Both the position numbers and the translations under genes were made by a program. This document shows, piece after piece, positions 50,774-62,198 of a DNA stretch of 64,000 nt. The stretch's first letter is position 1. Each line of letters starts with the position of its first letter. The notes under the pieces were generated by a model, which was not told the origin of the DNA, ran no database searches, and worked only from the letters and a program-made list of their open reading frames with translations. The stretch comes from Arthrobacter sp. CJ23 (GTDB taxonomy: Bacteria > Actinomycetota > Actinomycetes > Actinomycetales > Micrococcaceae): NCBI RefSeq assembly GCF_024741795.1, contig NZ_CP102950.1, positions 4,340,001 through 4,404,000 on the forward strand. The letters run 5' to 3'.

Positions 50774-51321
50774 GATGTGCCGTTCCTTAGTTGTGCACGC
50801 TTTCTCAGCGCACTCAATGCCCTGCGCTGCAGTTGTTTCACGGCTCCTGGGGACTTGCCCATGATGTCCGCGGTTTCGTCCACCGACAGGTCCGCGACCA
50901 CCCGCAGGGCCAGGACTTCCCGGTAGTCGGTGGCGAGGTCGTCCAGGAGTTCCGTGACCCCCAGCCCGGATCCCCGGCCGAACGCCTGGTCTTCCGCCGA
51001 GGGTGAGCGCCGTCCGTCCAGGTCCGCCTCATACGGCGTGGAGTCCGGGGTGCGTTCCCGCTTGCGGTAGTGGTCCACCATCCGCGCATGCGCAATGGAG
51101 AAGAGCAGGGTCCTGGCCCCCTGAAGCCCACCATGGAGAGTGGCCAGCTTCGGGTAAAGCGCGAGGAAGACGTCCTGGGTGACGGCTTCCGGATCGTCCA
51201 CTCCCCGGGCGCGCAGGTAGCCAAAGACCGGTCCGGAAAAGTTGTTGTAGGCAGCCGTGAAGAGCAGAGCGGGATCGTCGTCGTCCGTCTGCACATATTC
51301 ATCAGTTAAAGGGTCCAGCAC
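50770..51321 (-). CDS. ECF-type RNA polymerase sigma factor
   Basis: A 183-residue extracytoplasmic-function sigma factor. Region 2 contains VFGYLRARGVDDPEAVTQDV and FSIAHARMVDHYRKRER; region 4 contains LPxxYRE-like LATDYREVLALRVVADLSV followed by the helix-turn-helix DETADIMGKSPGAVKQLQRR. The start is set at GTG 51321, which has GGAGG nine bases upstream; an ATG at 51342 lacks such a site. It is co-transcribed with the putative anti-sigma gene. The secreted proteins encoded just upstream are possible regulon members. Confidence 0.9.
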   Translation of the reverse strand: MLDPLTDEYVQTDDDDPALLFTAAYNNFSGPVFGYLRARGVDDPEAVTQDVFLALYPKLATLHGGLQGARTLLFSIAHARMVDHYRKRERTPDSTPYEADLDGRRSPSAEDQAFGRGSGLGVTELLDDLATDYREVLALRVVADLSVDETADIMGKSPGAVKQLQRRALSALRKRAQLRNGTS

Positions 51322-51399
51322 CCGCGGATGCCTCCATCCCACGCAGCGCAGTGACGTCCCGGAGTCCGTGGAACCACTGCCGCTGCTGTCTGTTGCGTA

Positions 51400-51432
51400 G
51401 CGGGGCTCCTGGCCTCAGCCAAGGAGCCCCGC
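51400..51432 (-). terminator. Terminator after the Ala/Pro-rich protein gene
   Basis: GCGGGGCTCCT and AGGAGCCCCGC form an 11-base stem; GGC and GCC inside extend it. It lies 26 bases past the stop of the 51458-52111 gene. Confidence 0.7.
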
Positions 51433-51457
51433 ATTCAAGAGCGTAGCCGCCGAGTGG

Positions 51458-52111
51458 TTAGCGGACAGAACCGGCGGGTGCGCCGGGAACGGCCGGGACG
51501 CCCGTGGGAAGCTGCGAGGGGAGGGCAGGAACGGCCGGAACCGCAGGGTCGGCCGGAACGGCGGGAACAGCCGGAACTGCAGGCACGGCGGGAGCCTTCG
51601 AGGAAACGGAAGCATCGGCGTCGACTGCGGCATTCGCGGAACCGTCAGCCTTCAGGCCGGCGGCCTTGCCGGCCTCCACCACAGCCTCGCAGTGCGCCTC
51701 AACTTCGGCGTCGCCGCCTGCGGCAATTGCCAGGGATTCGTAGCCGGGAACCTTGGTGCCGGCCGTCAGGCCGCCGTTGAGGAACGCGGTGCAGAGGCCG
51801 AAGGCTTCGGGGGACGTGGCATCGGCAACAGCCTTCTCGGCCTTGGCCTTGGCGGCTCCAACGGCATCTTCGGCTGTTGCCTTGCCGGCTGCGGCGGCCT
51901 CGGCGGCCTTGGCCTGTGCGGCTGCGGCGGCGTCGGCTGCCTTCTCCACGGCCGGGGCGGGGGCACCGAGCAACTCGTGGGCGCTCTGCTGGACATCGCT
52001 GGGGAGCACGCCGTTGTAGGCGGCAATACCGGTTCCACCAAGCGTTACGGCTCCGGCGGCCAGGACGCCGGCGGCGATTTTGCTGGTGGCAAGGACAGAG
52101 AACAAGGACAT
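51458..52111 (-). CDS. Ala/Pro-rich exported protein of unknown function
   Basis: A 217-residue protein. An N-terminal hydrophobic stretch (residues 10-32, IAAGVLAAGAVTLGGTGIAA) is a signal or anchor. Residues 50-100 are Ala/Lys/Glu-rich and probably form a long helix or coiled coil. A central part has two cysteines, in FGLCTAF and EAHCEAV, likely a disulfide. The tail repeats the triplet PAV about eight times (near residues 175-197). No family is recognised. The adjacent ECF sigma operon suggests envelope function. Confidence 0.75.
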   Translation of the reverse strand: MSLFSVLATSKIAAGVLAAGAVTLGGTGIAAYNGVLPSDVQQSAHELLGAPAPAVEKAADAAAAAQAKAAEAAAAGKATAEDAVGAAKAKAEKAVADATSPEAFGLCTAFLNGGLTAGTKVPGYESLAIAAGGDAEVEAHCEAVVEAGKAAGLKADGSANAAVDADASVSSKAPAVPAVPAVPAVPADPAVPAVPALPSQLPTGVPAVPGAPAGSVR

Positions 52112-52255
52112 GGAACCCTCCGAAAAACGTGTAGGACTACTTCGGCAACGGTTCTGCCCGCCAGCGCTCGGTCGGCTGCGGGCCCGTTCCGTACTCCCCC
52201 TACATCGTCCGCGGCCACGGAAAAGTTACGGCCGCGCCGAAAATTCTTTCCTAGG

Positions 52256-52308
52256 GCACGGCGGCGGGTCCCCGGCTTCCGAGCGAAACCGGGGACCCGC
52301 CGTCGTGC
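52256..52308. terminator. Long hairpin after the subtilase gene
   Basis: A 20-base stem with one mismatch (outer ends GCACGGCGGCGGG and CCCGCCGTCGTGC) has a 13-base loop. It is 30 bases past the subtilase stop and about 145 bases upstream of the Ala/Pro-rich protein gene, so it separates two same-strand genes. Confidence 0.7.
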
Positions 52309-52337
52309 TTTAGTCGCTGCGAACCAGTGAGTGCGCG

Positions 52338-53846
52338 TCAGCCGCCGATCGCGCGGAGGGCGTTCACCTGGCCATGGCCGTTGAAGCCGTTGTAGCCGGC
52401 ACCGCCCTGGCACACCTGGGGTGCGCCGTTGTCGACGGCCGGGAACGGCGCGTAGACGGACATGTCCACCGGGCAGGCCAGATTGTCGGCGGTGTTGTTG
52501 ATCCGCGACGCCACCGTGCCGGGGCTGCTGACGCCGGTGCTCACCACCAGCGCAGCCACGCCGGCCACGTGCGGTGAAGCCATGGACGTTCCCTGCAGGT
52601 AGCAGTACGTCGCGCCCGCATCCACCACGGTCAAAGCGGCGGGGCAGGGTGAAGCGGACGGCCAAGTGGACAGCACGCGGCCGTTCACGGCTGCAGGGGT
52701 GACCTGGAGACGGCGGTCCCCTCCGGGAGCCACCACCGAGGCCGTGCCCACGCCATAGCTGGAGTAGTACGACTTGAACTGCTTGTTGCCGTTGGCCGTC
52801 ACGCCGATCACGCCGGGAACCTCCACGGGAACCACGGCACAGGCGTTGCTGATGTCACGGGTGACGGGGGTGGTGTCATCCGGACTGGTGACGTCCTGGG
52901 TGGGGTGCGCCAGGTCGTCGGACTGGTTGCCCTCGGCCGCCACCACGGTGGTGCCGCTTTGCTGGGCGAACCTGATGGCGCGGCGTTCGGCTTCCCAGAT
53001 GGCCCGCTGGCCCGGATCGTTCTTGCAGTTGAAGAGCCAGGGATCGGCGAAGTAGCTGTTGTTGGTCACCTGGATCCCGTTGGTGCCTGCCCACATGAAG
53101 GCGCAGATCACGGCCTCCGGGAAGAAGAACCCGTCATCGTTGCCGGCCTTGATGCCGGCGATCTTCACGTTCGGGGCAACGCCCACCATGCCGATGCCGT
53201 TCTTGGCGGCGGCGATGGTCCCGGCCGTGTGCGTGCCGTGGCCGTTGGCGTCCATCCACGCCGCAGGGTCCTGGTTGGGGACGCCGCCAACGCAGGAAAC
53301 GCTCTTGGAGAAGTCGACGTTCGGGGCAAGGTCCGGGTGGGTGTAGTCCAGGCCGGTGTCGATGTCGCCCACCACCACGGAGGCGCTGCCGCCGTTGATG
53401 GCCCGCGCGGCCGGGGCCTGGATCTGGTCCATGTCCCACTGCAGCCCGGAAAGGTTGTCGTTGCCCGGAGCCGGCGTTCCAGGTTCCACCGGCGCGGCGG
53501 CCGCGTCGGTTGTGTCCTCCTGGAGCCCGACGCCGAACGACGCCGTGGCGGCGGCACCCTGGACGGCCCCGTCCTTGGCGCGCAGCGTGGAGTCGAAGCC
53601 AACGCGGTCCGATTTCACGATTGCCACGCCGATCTGCGGGTACGTCTGGACCAGGGTTCCGCCGGCCTGCCGGAGCGCGGCCAGCGAAGCGGCGCCCACG
53701 CTGTTGGCCTTGTACAGGACCACGTAGTTCTGCATCTCCCCGCTTTGGGCGGGTGAAGAGACGGCCGGCGGCGCCGTTGCCGCAAAGAAGCCTACGGCCA
53801 GGCCAAGGGCGCCCAGGGGTGCCACGAATCGTGTGAGTTTTCGCAT
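52338..53846 (-). CDS. Secreted subtilisin-family (S8) serine protease
   Basis: A 502-residue preproprotease. A signal peptide (residues 1 to about 30, MRKLTRFVAPLGALGLAVGF) precedes an I9-type propeptide (YVVLYKANSVG). The catalytic triad is D163 in GDIDTGLDYTHPDL, H203 in NGHGTHTAGTIAA and S421 in GTSMASPHVAG. The oxyanion asparagine lies in AAEGNQSDD. Several cysteine pairs fit an extracellular enzyme. The start at 53846 is chosen from the signal peptide and GGAGCAGCAGC upstream; the open frame reaches 53981. It stands apart from its neighbours and may supply peptides to the oligopeptide importer. Confidence 0.94.
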   Translation of the reverse strand: MRKLTRFVAPLGALGLAVGFFAATAPPAVSSPAQSGEMQNYVVLYKANSVGAASLAALRQAGGTLVQTYPQIGVAIVKSDRVGFDSTLRAKDGAVQGAAATASFGVGLQEDTTDAAAAPVEPGTPAPGNDNLSGLQWDMDQIQAPAARAINGGSASVVVGDIDTGLDYTHPDLAPNVDFSKSVSCVGGVPNQDPAAWMDANGHGTHTAGTIAAAKNGIGMVGVAPNVKIAGIKAGNDDGFFFPEAVICAFMWAGTNGIQVTNNSYFADPWLFNCKNDPGQRAIWEAERRAIRFAQQSGTTVVAAEGNQSDDLAHPTQDVTSPDDTTPVTRDISNACAVVPVEVPGVIGVTANGNKQFKSYYSSYGVGTASVVAPGGDRRLQVTPAAVNGRVLSTWPSASPCPAALTVVDAGATYCYLQGTSMASPHVAGVAALVVSTGVSSPGTVASRINNTADNLACPVDMSVYAPFPAVDNGAPQVCQGGAGYNGFNGHGQVNALRAIGG

Positions 53847-54019
53847 GCTGCTGCTCCATTCCACCAGCATCCGGCAGCCTGCGATGGCAGGCGGCCGCGC
53901 TGGGATAGATCTCTGTTCACGTTTCCGCCGACGGTTTGTCGCGGTCCATTTCCAGGGTGCATCCGGCCCATGTTTTGGCATGCGCCCTGCGTGTTAGACC
54001 TTAGTGACTTGGCTCACAA

Positions 54020-55066
54020 TTAAACAAGGGTCCGGGCCTGTTCAATCAGCTTGAGGACCTCCACCGGGCCGGCAGGATCGACCGGGAGGGGCAGCGCGGA
54101 GGAGGCCCCGCCGTCGTCGATTTTTGCGGCGAGGATGCGGTAGAACTCCGGGTACGCGCCGCGTTCGGTGGGCAGCGGCGTGCGCCGGCCGTCCCGTTCC
54201 AGGGTCCCCTGGTTTCCTTCAGGCTCGACGCCGTAGGCCGGGTCCGTGGGCAGCCCGCCGCCCAGCAGGTAGGGTTCCTGCGGGTCGGCCCCGAACTTCA
54301 CGAAGCCGCCCTCGCTGCCCAGGATGCGGAAGCGCGGGCCCTGCAGCTGGCTGTTGAGGTTGAGCGTTAGGTGGCTCACCACGCCGGAGTCGTGCCGGAG
54401 GACGAGGAAGATGTCGTCATCGGCGTGCTCCTGTGGGCGGCGTGCCGTGATCTCTGCGTAGGTGACCCGCGCGGGGCCGAAGAACTGCACGGCGAGGTCC
54501 AGGACGTGCGTGCCCAGGTCGAACAGCACCCCGCCGCCGTCCTCCGCCGTGGCGCCGGCCTTCCAGGCCTTGGCGATCGCCGGCGCCCAGCGCTCCATGC
54601 CCGACTCGAACCGCGTCACGGTCCCCAGCGTGCCGGCGTCGAGCAGTTTCTTCACGGTGAGAGCGTCGCCGTCCCAGCGGCGGTTCTGGTAGACCGTGAG
54701 GACGCGGCCCAGCCGCGCGGCCAGATCGATCAGTTCCCGTCCCTGTGCGCTGTGCACCACGAACGGTTTGTCCACGACGACGTCCAGCCCGGCTTCCAGC
54801 GCCGCCTTGGCCAGCGCGAAATGCGTCGACGGCGGCGTGCCGAGCACCACGAGGTCCAGCTCCCCGGCGAGCGCCAGGATGTCCGCTGGGGCGTCCACGA
54901 ACCGCACCCCCGGGTACCGGGCGTCCGCCGCGGCCCGCCGGCCGGCGTCGGAGGTGGCGATGACGTCAAGGGAATACGCGGGGCTGGCGGCGATGAACGG
55001 CGCGTGGAACACGCTGCCGGACAGCCCGTAGCCGGCGACTGCGGTGCGGATGGGTTTGGCCGTCAT
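54020..55066 (-). CDS. Gfo/Idh/MocA-family oxidoreductase
   Basis: A 348-residue NAD(P)-dependent dehydrogenase. The N-terminal Rossmann motif is TAVAGYGLSGSVFHAPFI, and the conserved DKPFVV (residues near 98-103) supplies the catalytic lysine. GGGVLFDLGTHVLDLAVQFFG is the second family signature with its histidine. Substrates of close relatives are sugars, inositols or sugar acids; the specific one is unknown. The start at 55066 fits the motif position; the frame is open to 55120. Confidence 0.9.
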   Translation of the reverse strand: MTAKPIRTAVAGYGLSGSVFHAPFIAASPAYSLDVIATSDAGRRAAADARYPGVRFVDAPADILALAGELDLVVLGTPPSTHFALAKAALEAGLDVVVDKPFVVHSAQGRELIDLAARLGRVLTVYQNRRWDGDALTVKKLLDAGTLGTVTRFESGMERWAPAIAKAWKAGATAEDGGGVLFDLGTHVLDLAVQFFGPARVTYAEITARRPQEHADDDIFLVLRHDSGVVSHLTLNLNSQLQGPRFRILGSEGGFVKFGADPQEPYLLGGGLPTDPAYGVEPEGNQGTLERDGRRTPLPTERGAYPEFYRILAAKIDDGGASSALPLPVDPAGPVEVLKLIEQARTLV

Positions 55067-55106
55067 GGCACCACGGTACCCGGACCCGCCGCTGCCGGAC
55101 ACACGG

Positions 55107-55133
55107 CGGCCGGCACCCATGGGATGCCGGCCG
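55107..55133 (-). terminator. Hairpin after the oligopeptide-binding-protein gene
   Basis: CGGCCGGCA and TGCCGGCCG form a perfect 9-base stem with a 9-base loop (CCC and GGG inside may extend it), 28 bases beyond the binding-protein stop. No T-tract is visible. Confidence 0.6.
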
Positions 55134-55161
55134 ACGTGCCAGGTGTTGCTTTTGCTGCGCT

Positions 55162-56889
55162 TTACTTCTTGGCGCCCTTTTCCCAGCCGATGGTGGTCCA
55201 GTCCGGAACGTTGGACAGGCTCTTGAACAGCGACGGGCCGTAGTTGGCCAGGCCGGTGCGGACGAACTGGATTTCCGGACCGTTCAGCACGGTGCCCATG
55301 GAGAAGTACTTGGCCATGTGCTTGCGCTCGACTTCCATGGCTGCCTTGTTGCGCTCGGTGTCGTCCTGGATGGATGCGAGCTTGGCAATGTCGGCGTCCA
55401 GTTCGGCGTCGCCGAGTTCGTTCTCGTTCGTCTTGGAATCGTAGAACTGCTTCACCGAAGCGGTGGCGTCCGGGGCCACGGTGTAGCCGGAGATGGTGAC
55501 GTCGAAGTCACGGCCGCCCACCACCTTGCCGAAGTCGGCGTCGCCTCGCTGGTCGATGCCGACGTCCATGCCGGCAGCCTGGAGCTGCTTCTGCAGGGTC
55601 TGGGTGGTGGCCAGTGCGGTGGGGTCGTCACCGAAGTTGGTGATCTTGAAGGCGACGGGGACGCCGTCCTTGGCCATGATGCCCTTGTCGTTGGCCTTGT
55701 AGCCGGCGTCGGCGAGGACCTTCTTGGCGGCCTCGGCGCCGGTCTCCTTGACCGGGTAGTTGTCCTGGTAGTACTTGGAGAACGGCATCAGCATCATCGA
55801 TCCCGAGCTCTCCTCTTCCCAGTTCAGGCCGTTGAAGCGGACGTTGCGGATGGCCGCGCGGTCCACGGCGGCGAAGATGGCCTTGCGGACGGCCACATCG
55901 GTCAGCGAGGGGCGGAGGGCGTTCAGGTTCAGGCCGCCGGCAAAGAGGCGCTGGCCACGGCGCACGTCCGCGTTCTTGGAGCCTTCGAGCTGCTTGTAGC
56001 GGGTCAGGGTGCGTCCGCTGGTGGCATCGATTTCGCCGTTCTTGAAGGCCGCGATGGTGGCTGCGCTCTCCATCTGGCGGAAGACCACCTTGGACAGGAC
56101 CGGCTTGGCGCCCCACCACTTGTCATTGGGGACCAGGGTGACCGTCTTGGCGGCGGAATCGAACTGCTCGAGCTTGAACGGGCCGGCCATCCATTCCGGG
56201 TGCAGGTTGCCGGTGAAGCCGGTGTTGAAGATCTCGGGCGTGTTCACGGCCGGGTGCACGATGCCGGAGAAGAGGTCGCTCAGCGGGAACACCGGCTGCT
56301 TGGTGGTGACGATGACTTCCTTGTCATTGGCGCCGGCCTTGACCGAGTCAACGAATTCGTAGGCACCCGAGGAAACGATATCAATGGACTTGTCCGCGCC
56401 CTTGAGCATGTTCCAGGTGTTGGTGAAGGCCTTCACGTCGATGGGGGTGCCATCGTTGTATGTGGCCTTGTCGTTCACCTTGATGGTGATGGTCTGCTTG
56501 CCGTCCTTGACCTCGCTCTTGAAGTCCTCGCAGAAGTTCTTGTTGAGTACAGCGGTACCGTCGAAGTCCGCGGTCCAGCAGCCGCCGAAGGTGGACCCGT
56601 CCGCAGACGCCTGGTCCATGGGGGCGTGAAGGGCCGTGTTGTCGGCGCTGTTTCCGACGTTGGAGAAGCCGTTGAAGTCCGGGCCGATGCTGCCCAGGGC
56701 CAGGGTGAGCGTGCCGCCCTGCTCCAGGTCCTTGGCGTCCTTGGCGTTGATGCTGATGAGTTTGTTGATGTCGCCGCCGGAGCTTTGGCCCTTCTGCGTC
56801 TCCGGGCCGGACGGCGTTCCCCCGCCGCAGCCGGACAGCATCAGTGCCGCGGCAATGGCCGCGCCGCCGATTGTCATGTACTTCTTCAT
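55162..56889 (-). CDS. Oligopeptide-binding lipoprotein (SBP_bac_5 family)
   Basis: A 575-residue exported binding protein with signal peptide and lipobox LSGCG. ITIKVNDKATYNDGTPIDVKAF near residue 135, described by its YNDG and DVKAF ends, and VAVRKAIFAAVDRAAIRN near residue 325 are typical for peptide-binding class 5 proteins. Three cysteines in the mature part (GGCWTADFD, NFCEDF and the lipid Cys) include a likely disulfide pair. It is the last gene of the importer operon, 62 bases after the ATPase. The substrate is probably peptides but unproven. Confidence 0.92.
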   Translation of the reverse strand: MKKYMTIGGAAIAAALMLSGCGGGTPSGPETQKGQSSGGDINKLISINAKDAKDLEQGGTLTLALGSIGPDFNGFSNVGNSADNTALHAPMDQASADGSTFGGCWTADFDGTAVLNKNFCEDFKSEVKDGKQTITIKVNDKATYNDGTPIDVKAFTNTWNMLKGADKSIDIVSSGAYEFVDSVKAGANDKEVIVTTKQPVFPLSDLFSGIVHPAVNTPEIFNTGFTGNLHPEWMAGPFKLEQFDSAAKTVTLVPNDKWWGAKPVLSKVVFRQMESAATIAAFKNGEIDATSGRTLTRYKQLEGSKNADVRRGQRLFAGGLNLNALRPSLTDVAVRKAIFAAVDRAAIRNVRFNGLNWEEESSGSMMLMPFSKYYQDNYPVKETGAEAAKKVLADAGYKANDKGIMAKDGVPVAFKITNFGDDPTALATTQTLQKQLQAAGMDVGIDQRGDADFGKVVGGRDFDVTISGYTVAPDATASVKQFYDSKTNENELGDAELDADIAKLASIQDDTERNKAAMEVERKHMAKYFSMGTVLNGPEIQFVRTGLANYGPSLFKSLSNVPDWTTIGWEKGAKK

Positions 56890-56951
56890 GGTGTTCCCTT
56901 CACTTTTTTACGACTGGAATACTTGGAGTCTAGAAATAGCCGGCACTGTTC

Positions 56952-59164
<2,213 letters not shown>

Positions 59165-59168
<4 letters not shown>

Positions 59169-60130
59169 GCGCTTGTCTTCTTTGCGGTCTTCGTCTTGGC
59201 GCTGCCAATGGAGCTGGAGCTGGGGTCGAACGCGTCCCGGAGGCCGTCGTTCATCATGGCCAGCGAACCGGTCAGGAGGAACATGATGGTCAGCGGCACC
59301 CAGAACATCCACGGGAATGACGACACCTGGCCGGTGGCCTGGCCGATCAGCACGCCCAGGCTGATGTCCGGGGTCTTGATGCCGATGCCGATGAAGGAGA
59401 ACGCCACCTCGGCCAGGATGGCGCCGGTGACGCCGCGGGTGAAGTCCAGGACCAGCAGGGAGCCGATGTTCGGGACCAGGTGGCGGCGCACAATCTTCAT
59501 GGACGGGACGCCCATGTACTTCGCGGCCTTGACGTAGTCCCGCTGCATGAGGGACATGGACAGGGACCGGACCAGGCGGGCCGTGCCCATCCAGCTGAAG
59601 ACGAGCAGGACCACGATGAGGAGCAGCCAGCTGGGCAGCGCCCTGAGTCCGTCGCTGCCGCCGCCCCCGGTGGCCACGGCCACCACCAGGATGGCCGGCA
59701 TCATGATCAGGGCCTCCAGGATGAACAGCATGATGGAGTCCACCTTGCCGCCGAAGAACGCCATGCTGCAGCCGTAGATCGCGGAGATCAGCACCGAGAG
59801 GCCGCCCACGATCACGCCGATGAGGATCGAGATGCGCGTTCCCTCCACCGCCATGGCCAGCAGGTCGATGCCGGCCTGGGAGGTGCCCAGGAAGTGCTCG
59901 GGCGAGGGGCCCATGCCGATGTTGAAGGGGTCGATGGTCTCCTTGTCCCAGGGGGTCAGGAAACCGCCCACCCAGGAGAAGAGGAAGAGTGCCAGGAAGA
60001 TGAATAAGCCGGCGACGGCGGTCCGGTTCCGCATGAAGCGGCGGAAGATGATGCGCCACTTGGCGATGACAACGTCCTGCGCCGCCCGGGCCTCGTCGAT
60101 TTCCGAAATGGGGTCGATGAGATTCGTCAT
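59165..60130 (-). CDS. Oligopeptide ABC permease (OppC-like)
   Basis: A 321-residue membrane subunit with six helices. HFLGTSQAGIDLLAMAVEGTR is the family-typical GTDxxGxD region, and the EAA loop is AAKYMGVPSMKIVRRHLVPN. The ATG at 60130 shares a base with the stop of the upstream permease (TAATG). The C-terminus is rich in Lys and Ser. Confidence 0.94.
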
Positions 60131-61113
60131 TACTGGACCCTCACTCGCGGATCGACGATTGTGGTGGCGAAATCGGCCAGGATGGCGCCCACCGCGAAGA
60201 TCACGGAGCCGTAGGCGAGCATGGCCGTGGCCACGTTGACGTCCTGCATGCCGATCGACTGGATGCTCCACAGGCCCACGCCGGGCCACGCGAAGATCGC
60301 CTCGGCAAAGAAGCCGCCCGTGAAGATGGCCGGGATGGTGAACGCGATGCTCTGCGCCACCGGGATGAAGGACACGCGCAGGGCATGCCGGGTGATGGCC
60401 TGGTTGCGGCTGAGGCCCTTGGCACGGGCCGTGCGGACGAAGTCTGCGTTGACGTTGTCCAGCAGGTACTGGCGCTGCGCGATCTGGTATCCGGCCCAGC
60501 CGAACACGGTCATGGCGAAGGTGGGCACGGCGTAGTGGGCCACCAGGTCCACGAAGGCCGGCCAGCCCGGGTCGATGCCCGGCGTCGAGATTCCGGTGAC
60601 GAAGAAGATCCGCTGCCCCAGGGCCTCATTGATGTTGATGGCGCCCAGCTGGACCAGGAAGTAGGCGATCGGCGCGGGGAGGATGTGCACCAGGTAGCTG
60701 TACGAGGTGATGGCCCGGTCCTGGAACTTGTACTGCCGGGCCGCCGAGTAGACGCCCAGGGCCACGCCGATGACGAGAGTGAGGATGATGGACGCAATGA
60801 ACAGCCGGGTGGAGACCATCACACGGTCAGCGAACTCGGCATTCACGTAGGCGCCGTTGGGGCTGCGGCCCCAGTCCCACCTGGTGATGATTCCGCCGAG
60901 CCAGTCGACGTAGCGTTCCCAGGGATTCTTGGTGGGGTCCAGCCCCAGGAGCCGGAAGGAGTTGGTGACCTGCTCAGGGGTGGGCCGCGGAATCTTTTCC
61001 TGTTCGAGCAATGCAGGTTTCAGCGAAGAAACGGCCAGGAAATAGCCGGCACTGGTGGTCAGGAAAATCATGACCAGGTAGATGCCTGAGCGCTTCAGAA
61101 GATACTTCAGCAT
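60130..61113 (-). CDS. Oligopeptide ABC permease (OppB-like)
   Basis: A 327-residue membrane subunit, first gene of the importer operon. The N-terminal LLKRSGIYLVMIFLTTSAGY helix and the EAA loop RTARAKGLSRNQAITRHALR are typical, although the usual PGDP element is replaced by an extended segment. Six helices are visible. The 352 bases upstream must hold the operon promoter. Confidence 0.93.
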   Translation of the reverse strand: MLKYLLKRSGIYLVMIFLTTSAGYFLAVSSLKPALLEQEKIPRPTPEQVTNSFRLLGLDPTKNPWERYVDWLGGIITRWDWGRSPNGAYVNAEFADRVMVSTRLFIASIILTLVIGVALGVYSAARQYKFQDRAITSYSYLVHILPAPIAYFLVQLGAININEALGQRIFFVTGISTPGIDPGWPAFVDLVAHYAVPTFAMTVFGWAGYQIAQRQYLLDNVNADFVRTARAKGLSRNQAITRHALRVSFIPVAQSIAFTIPAIFTGGFFAEAIFAWPGVGLWSIQSIGMQDVNVATAMLAYGSVIFAVGAILADFATTIVDPRVRVQ

Positions 61114-61465
61114 GTTGGGCGTCTGCCTTGAGCACGGAGCTCCGGATCATGGCGTGACGCCCGCGTGCGGGGCGCCATGGCTGTGGCAATAAAGGTCAAC
61201 GCTCGTCCTTCCGCCGTTTCCCGGCTGTGGCCGGAAGTGGCACTAAGTCGGGCAGGCGGTGGTTACCAGTGCTGCCGTCCAATCAGTCCCCGCCTGTATG
61301 GTGCAGGTCACATTCAAAAGGAAACTACCATAAGAACTGCTTCACATTTTTCACGGACGCGCGTTCCTGCAAGCATGGTCCCAGATTGTTATGAACATCA
61401 CCACGGGTAACATGACAATTCCGGTCAAGATCGAGTTTTTCGCGCTGCGGAAATTGCACGGGGAA
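61114..61465. other. 352-base gap: promoter region of the oligopeptide operon
   Basis: No gene is seen. ATTGTTATG (61385-61393) and CATGACAAT (61411-61419) are inverted repeats with one mismatch, set in an AT-richer stretch around 61310-61430, the most likely promoter or operator area. Short open frames lack ribosome-binding sites. Confidence 0.5.
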
Positions 61466-62068
61466 TTAGACGGGATTGACAATCCGGGTCACGAGTTGCC
61501 GCCAGGAGGCTGCCAGGCGCTTGGGTGATATGCCATGGACGCGGACATCATTGACGATCCGCTCAGGGTCCAGCGCCGAGCACAGGGTCATTGCCATGAC
61601 CCACGGATCCTCATCCATCCCGGCTTCGCGCAGGAGCAGTTCCACGTGGCGGTGGGCCAGCATCGCCGGAGGGGCGTCGAAGCGGTTGCGTGGCGTCACC
61701 CCGGCACCCTTCAGCAGTTCGCCGTATTCAAGGACGAAGTAGATACGGCCTTCGCCGTAGGCGGCAAGGCGCTCGAGCGGAGGCGCCCCGGGGCCCAGCG
61801 GGGGCGGCCCGAACATGAACTGCCGCTGGAAGGCGGCCTCGGCGTCGCTCAGGAGATTCATCATGAGCCCGGCGCGGTTCCCGAACCGCCGGAAGACGGT
61901 CCCTTTCCCCACGCCCGCCTTGCACGCGAGCGCGTCCATGGTCAGGGCCTCGGCACCGTACTCGGCCACGAGTTCCCGGGCGGCCTGCAGGAGGCGCTCA
62001 CGGTTCCTCGCGGCGTCGCTGCGCTCCGCGGGGGCGCCGAAGGGCACCTCCGGCCGGATGGGGATCAT
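61466..62068 (-). CDS. TetR-family regulator divergent from FMN reductase
   Basis: A roughly 200-residue regulator. The helix-turn-helix is LTMDALACKAGVGKGTVFRR near residues 42-61. The start is uncertain: ATG 62068 gives MIPIRPEVPFG, while ATG 62083 and GTG 62092 would add five to eight residues, and none has a clear ribosome-binding site. A perfect palindrome lies just upstream. It probably represses the FMN reductase gene at 62199 and itself, a common arrangement for redox or quinone-stress regulators. Confidence 0.88.
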   Translation of the reverse strand: MIPIRPEVPFGAPAERSDAARNRERLLQAARELVAEYGAEALTMDALACKAGVGKGTVFRRFGNRAGLMMNLLSDAEAAFQRQFMFGPPPLGPGAPPLERLAAYGEGRIYFVLEYGELLKGAGVTPRNRFDAPPAMLAHRHVELLLREAGMDEDPWVMAMTLCSALDPERIVNDVRVHGISPKRLAASWRQLVTRIVNPV

Positions 62069-62104
62069 GCTCACAAGAAACATTCTAGTCACGGGAATAT
62101 TAAC

Positions 62105-62118
62105 CGGACCATGGTCCG
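62105..62118. promoter_or_regulatory. TetR-type operator CGGACCATGGTCCG
   Basis: A perfect 14-base palindrome between the divergent TetR and FMN reductase genes, 81 bases before the reductase start and 37 bases upstream of the TetR ATG at 62068. Confidence 0.7.
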
Positions 62119-62198
62119 TTTAGCATGTACGAAGGCTTCAAACGCCTCACCATCCGCCGGCCGGGGGCCCAGCCCCAGGCCAGACCCAAGGAGACTCC

